Origin: Diaporthe sp. PMI_573
Taxonomy: Eukaryota > Ascomycota > Sordariomycetes > Diaporthales > Diaporthaceae
Direction: 5' to 3'
Assembly: GCA_021399435.1 (NCBI GenBank)
Contig: JAJTUP010000001.1
Coordinates: forward strand, 2,852,001 to 2,916,000
Length of the DNA: 64,000 nt
The notes under the pieces were generated by a model, which had not been told where the DNA came from, searched no databases, and was given only the letters and a program-made list of their open reading frames with translations. Both the position numbers and the translations under genes were made by a program. Below, piece by piece: positions 59,203 through 64,000 of the stretch; the first letter of the stretch is position 1, and every line of letters starts with the position of its first letter.

Positions 59203-59505
59203 GGCCGGCCAATGTGTATATCAGCCAAAAAGACTCGAATGGGCATTTGCACGGTAGACCAGGCATTCAACTTTTGTGGATCAATGACAGACGATTCCTT
59301 TTGCTGAGGCGGGAGATCATATTTCAGTGAAGTGCAGGCAGGCATCTAGGCCACAGAAGAACGCTCTGAAGCCTACCTCGATATGCCTTGGTTCCAACAA
59401 GCCATTCCTGCTATATCACGGCTTGAGTTGACGGGTGCGTTTTGAAAAGGCCTAATACATTTTCAAATCTCTACCTGCCAGGCGAACTGCCTCCAAGCAT
59501 TTTAT
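59203..59505. other. short convergent 3' intergenic region
   Basis: These 303 bases separate the RIC1 stop and the phosphate-transporter stop. Nothing beyond the 3' flanks of both genes is visible. Confidence 0.5.
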
Positions 59506-62060
59506 CTATCTCATCCCTATATCCTGCCCCCGATCCTCCTGCTCTCCCGAGCCCGAGCCCAGCGAGAATCCCATACCCCGCCGCCTCTTCAGCTCGCGCA
59601 GCTTCTCCCGGACGGTGACGACCTCGCCGTCCCTCCTGGCGCGCTCGCGGCCTTCGCCGAGCTCCTCGAGGTTCTTGTTAACGAGCCCAAGGGGCTTCCC
59701 AGTCTCGCGGTCGAGGACGCGCCGCTGGATGTCGGGCAAGCAGGCCCAGGAGCAGACGGCTCCCAAGGCCATGAAAAGGGAGAAGAGCAGGAAGATGAGC
59801 CCCTGCCGTGTGGACGACTTGTAGCCCGCATTGATGCCGTAGACCACCAGCACGGCCACCATACTGCCGATCTTGCCTGCTGCCGCAGAAATACCATGGC
59901 AGGTGCACCGGTATGAGGTTGGGAAGACCTCTGCGGGTATTATGAAAGTTAGGGTGTTTGCACCTAAGGATGTGCATTAGTTGAGGACTTTCATGGCTCA
60001 GATGCCGTTGTGCAGTTGGCTTGAGACTGCTTACCAAAGTTGAAGAAGAAGTGGCAGATCGCGACGCATACGACTGTCAATGGGGCAGACGATGTGTGGG
60101 CGACTCCGAAATACTGCAAATGCCTCAGATTAGTCGTGTTCAAGTCCATTGCGGCTGTTCGACAGGCGGATCTTGTGACTGTTTGGAGTGGCTGATGCAC
60201 TTGGTGCTGAGCAAAGTCTTCTTCACCGACACAAAAAAAACAGGCCTTTTGGCATAGCACAAGGTAGTAATTCATCGTTTAGTATTACTTACAACGCCCC
60301 CAGTAATGAGAAATAGGACCATCAGCAGCAAGAAGGATGTGGTCAGAAACCGCCTGCGGTGCAGTCGGTTCGCTGCGAAGGTATAGCATGCAGTGCCGAG
60401 GATTGATGCGATAGACACGGTGACGAGGTACTGCTTGGCCTGTTCCAGCAGTGTATCGTAGATTGTCGAGCACGGGTGGGCATAGTCTGTCTGCCATGCC
60501 GGTATGCCGTACTCGTTCCACATGGGTACCGTGGAGTTCCCACCGTCAAGGGTGGAATTCCAGCAAGACAGGTCAGGTGTGACGGCAGGCTTGAGGTTTG
60601 TTGCCCAGAGGTCTGCGAGAGTACTGCCCTTGTCGAGGGAAAAGCCATAGAAGCTGACTGTGACGGTTGAAGTTAGCATCGTCCGACGACTTTTGTTCTT
60701 AGGCACTCAACGGCGATGCCACTTGGAAGAGGTGCTGTGAATCCCAACGCATGTCTGTTGACTCCACGCAGACAGTTCTGGGACCATGGGAGTTTGAGAC
60801 AGCGACTCACCATCCAAGAAGAACCATGTTGCACTTGTTCCTAGTAAGTAGTACCAGTTCCCATTGGTGATGAAGTAATTGTATAAATCGTCGCGGGAGA
60901 ATTGGATTGGCATGAACTGAAAGGGCTGGGCCTGGTAGCCACCCGGGGAATAAGGACTGTCGAGATTCACAGCAGGAGGTGGTGCACCGTATACCCTCTG
61001 CGTATCACGAAAGGCAGTCCCCGGTTTTGCCTTGACCTCCAAGCTGTAGAGGCCGCAGTCGTACAGGAAGAACCTGAAGATGATGGCCAGGACGGCCGGG
61101 ACGCAGCCGGACCCGATGACGATCCTCCAGATTCCATCAATGATCTGCTTGCACTCGTGCTCGTGCTTGTCGTTGATCCCACACTGCAATCCTTGGATGT
61201 CGTACTTATTGTTCTGCCCGATGACCACCCAGAGGCCGACGAGCTGGGCCAGTGCCTGGCCGACCGGCTGCATCATGAAGACAGAGGAGATCATGGTGGC
61301 CCGGGATGAAGTGCTGGACCATTCTGACGTGATGACAGCACTGAGGGGGTATTCTGCGCCGATCCCAACGCCCATAACAAAGCGCCACTGTTTGGATTGG
61401 TTGTTAGTCTGTTGTCAGTCGAGATATATTCCGGCAAAGACGACTGACCCAGCAGAACAAGGCTAGGAATGACAAGGTGCCATAGCCATAACTACTCGTG
61501 GCGACACCTATGGTTGAGACGATGACAAGTACAAGTTCGATGCCGTACAGTCTAGTTCGCCCGTATCGATCAGCCAGATAGCCGAAGAGTATCTGGCCAC
61601 AGACGGAGCCGAAGAGGGTGAAGAGGTTTATGACGAGGCCTGGCCACCTCTGGTCGGGAAAGTAGACGAACGTAATTGAGGTCAGGATAACGTTGCTCGC
61701 GAATAGGTTATACCTAGGATGCTGTCAGCGACAGGACTCGCTGTGTAAAGGGCGGCGGTGGTGTGGATGCGGGAGTGGTCGAGTCAGACGTACGAATCAG
61801 TGAGGAAGCCGGAAGCAGCAACACCCCAGATCCTCAGGTTCCAAGAATTCAAGTCCAGCTCGTAGCGTAACTGCTGACGGTCCTGAGGGCATGTGTTGGT
61901 TACTTGAAATCTCCCCCACTGCCACGCAAGAGGCTGTGTCTGCATAGATGAGGCTCACCTGGAGGTCCCTTTGGGACAGGGCAGAGCTGTCGAAGCCCAG
62001 GAACCCGCGGTTCTTCTTTTCCGCATCATCTGGGTACATGCTGCGTGACATTTTATACAT
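59506..62060 (-). CDS. phosphate:H+ symporter-like MFS transporter (PHO84 type)
   Basis: Seven exons, 62060-61959, 61882-61794, 61713-61449, 61387-60811, 60657-60293, 60113-60035 and 59963-59506, give 644 residues with all phases matching. It is a 12-helix major-facilitator protein of the phosphate:H+ symporter group at the plasma membrane. Helix 1 reads RIWGVAASGFLTDSYNLFAS. The loop 2-3 motif is GYLADRYGRTRLYG. The signature GVGIGAEYPLSAVITSEW marks helix 4. After a long cytosolic loop, WFFLDVSFYGFSLDKGSTLA starts the second half, followed by ANTLTFIIPAEVFPTSYRCT and GISAAAGKIGSM. The C-terminal tail (about 85 residues) is charged, with KLRELKRRRGMGF. Introns 4 and 5 (153 and 179 bases) are longer than usual here. 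A glycerophosphodiester or phospholipid carrier of the same clan is the main alternative. The nearest ATG is at 62060, with another three codons on. Confidence 0.9.
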
Positions 62061-62428
62061 GTTTGATCATGTCTGACACCTCAACAACAAAGAGGGGTTG
62101 CACGATTATGAAATGAGATTACAAGTGATGCTGGGGGTATCTATCGTGTATATTCAAGCGGGCATTATGTGAGATAGAAGGAAGCAGGTGGACTCTGAGA
62201 GGGATATCTCACACACAGTCTGTCTGAGCAGCTGCAGGAGGCAACCACCAGAGCAGCAAGAGTAGTATGTGACGTCTGGATAATGATAGTATCGGTGTTC
62301 GGCCTCAGCTCCCCAGCGAGTGGGCGCAGAGGATCATGTATGAGAGCTGCGAGGCTGCAAGGCCGAGGCCGGCTCAAGCCATGCCAGGAGTCCCGATTGG
62401 ACCGATGCCAGAGCTGCAGCTCGAGCTG

Positions 62429-62461
62429 GGTGTAGCCGTAGCCGTAGCTGTAGCTGTAGCT
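62429..62461. repeat. GTAGC(C/T) hexanucleotide repeat
   Basis: Tandem GTAGCC and GTAGCT units, five in a row, lie upstream of the phosphate transporter. The block is low-complexity and possibly length-variable. Confidence 0.75.
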
Positions 62462-62505
62462 GGGCGGGTGGGTGGGTTCTGTTGAGGGTTGGGTACGAAC
62501 AACGG

Positions 62506-62558
62506 ACATGGACATGGACATGGACACTGAACATGGACCTGGATCTGGATCTGGATCA
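62506..62558. repeat. ACATGG / ATCTGG hexanucleotide repeats
   Basis: Four or five tandem ACATGG units are followed after a short gap by GGATCT repeats. The two blocks are about 50 bases downstream of the GTAGC repeat. Confidence 0.75.
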
Positions 62559-62976
62559 AGAACCCGTCAGACGGACGATCAGGACGATCAATGGAACGGG
62601 CAGAGGCAGAGCAGGTGTGATTCTGGACGGGGCCGGGACTCGTCGAAACGTGTAAATCCGAGCGAGGAAGTCTAATTCAACCAACATCAGCCAGTCGCAG
62701 CGAGTTCAACGGCAAAGGACCTGGGCCCCAGGATGGCAGGCAGGGTAGGGTTCACAACACATCGCACTACAGTCCGATAAAACAATAGCCTGGCAGGAAA
62801 GAACAGACAGTCCCGCCCCGGTCCACCTTGGCGGGCACAGACATGGCCCATTGCACCTGCCTATCATATCCACGGCCTTCCTCACGCAGTCGCCTCTCTC
62901 TGGCCTGTGGCGTTTATCACGCAAACACGGGATTCACACCAGGACACACCACCCACCCACCCAAAACAAAAAAGCC

Positions 62977-63030
62977 AATTTGCTTTTTCTTTTTCTTTTT
63001 CTTTCTTCTTTCTTCTTTCTTCTTCTTCTT
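62977..63030. repeat. CTTTT/CTTCTT pyrimidine tract
   Basis: More than 50 bases of almost pure C/T on the plus strand (cttttttttt-like, then ttcttctttcttctt). It is a simple-sequence tract, possibly a promoter element of a gene further right or just low-complexity DNA. Confidence 0.75.
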
Positions 63031-64000
63031 GACCGCTCGCTGGGATGGTGGCCCCGACGCTGCTGCCCCAGCATGAGCACATGGCAGACGAAGAAGAGAC
63101 ACCACCACTCGACATGCGTGCATGCACGCACGCAGCGGAGTGCAGAGGCTAGTGCTAGTGGGACCACCAGAGTTCTAGTGCGATGCGCATAGTACATGGG
63201 TACATACACAGTAGCCCACCTCATCGAATCGGTCCCAGCCGAGCTGTCACGTAGGCAAATTCCGGGGCAACGCACCGAATCGCGGAGAAGACTCCTGTTT
63301 CTCCATCACGACCATGATGATAATTATAGAGCCTCATCCCACCCGGGTGAGCCCCGGAACCCCGGCCTTGGGCTTTCGGCTGTCTTCTCTTCCGCCCGTT
63401 TTGAGGGTGTAAAAATAGAGGCGGGCAAACAACACCGGACCAGACCAACATCAGACAATAGACATTGGCGATATGTTTCTGAAGTCTTGCATCCGCACCA
63501 CCTGCATCATCAACCCCCCACCCTTTCCGCCGCTCCACGCAGCGCAGCAGCACCGCTCCCAGCCTTGGCAGCCTGATGTTTCGTGCGCGCTAGGTACCCA
63601 GCAGCCTGGTTCTGGGGGGTCACACAACCGGGCCTAAACCACGCCGCATGACTGGCCCATGACACCACTGCAATGTCACTTCTTGGGCTGCTTGGGTCGT
63701 GCCAGCGGTATTGGGCTTGTTTCATCAACATTCTATATTAAGACCGCCCACTGTCTCGTGCCTGCGTCTTTCCGGCACCCGTCCTCGCTGCCGGACCAAT
63801 TGGCCATGCACCCCCCAGCGACCACCCTCTGCCCTCAGGGGCCCAACCCTCGGGGCCATGAACGCTTCTCAGACACACCAGCAGCTATCGGATGGCCGGG
63901 GTGGGGGGGGGTGGCACGACGGCGGCGAGGTGGGAGGAGGCGCGAGGCTGCGCGACCAGTGATGCCATAGCATGCAGCCCGCCCGGAACGGCTTAGCCCG

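Larger units (their letters stand above)
62061..64000. other. promoter region and window end, no supported gene
   Basis: This is 1.9 kb upstream of the phosphate transporter. It contains two microsatellite-like blocks and one pyrimidine tract, listed separately. Frames after 63.2 kb show no family likeness. A gene may begin beyond the right edge. Confidence 0.4.

Noticed and set aside
1..64000. CRISPR arrays, insertion sequences, retrotransposon ends or a secondary-metabolite cluster
   Set aside because: No repeat-spacer pattern, transposase or reverse-transcriptase motif, long terminal repeats, or PKS/NRPS/terpene enzyme signatures were seen. CRISPR is not expected in a fungal nuclear genome.

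Overview
This window is nuclear DNA from a filamentous ascomycete (Pezizomycotina). The best guess is a Sordariomycete, but that rests on overall likeness of the proteins and not on a search. The evidence for a fungus is: short GT-AG introns (mostly 50-110 bases) with fungal branch points such as GCTAAC, CT-rich promoters, a Zn2Cys6 regulator, GH16 and GH125 glycosidases, an RTA1-like membrane protein, a PEX6 ATPase, and an MNN10/MNN11-type mannosyltransferase. There are no operons, and neighbours lie on both strands. All gene models were spliced by eye from reading frame, splice consensus and family motifs. Exon coordinates are given in each entry.

Left part (1-19.5 kb): the 3' end of an unknown gene; a small GPI-anchor-like surface protein; a coiled-coil protein with an internal repeat; an SH3BGR/thioredoxin-like protein; PEX6 (peroxisome receptor recycling); a divergently transcribed membrane sterol esterase; and a secreted GH16 glucanase.

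Middle part (19.5-37 kb): this is the gene-poor, accessory-looking stretch. It holds three apparent relics: an unrecognised multi-exon gene, a fungal rhodopsin/PTH11-like membrane protein, and an alcohol-oxidase-type GMC oxidoreductase that has lost its C-terminal half. Two intact mannan-related genes are interleaved with them: a GH125 exo-alpha-1,6-mannosidase homologue and a GT34 alpha-1,6-mannosyltransferase subunit. The 4.7 kb from 32.3 to 37.0 kb carries no gene I can support.

Right part (37-64 kb): a large single-pass membrane protein of unknown role; a bZIP factor; a six-exon Zn2Cys6 regulator; an RTA1-like seven-helix protein; then core housekeeping genes. These are RRN3 (RNA polymerase I initiation), TEX1/THOC3 (mRNA export), RIC1 (Golgi Rab GEF) and a seven-exon phosphate:H+ symporter. 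RRN3/TEX1 and RIC1/phosphate transporter are convergent pairs; RTA1/RRN3 and TEX1/RIC1 are divergent pairs.

I found no rRNA, tRNA, CRISPR array, transposase or biosynthetic cluster, and no clearly new multi-gene system. The most interesting points are the relic island between two intact mannan genes, the repeat coiled-coil protein, and two 51-base in-frame introns that could be retained without breaking the protein.
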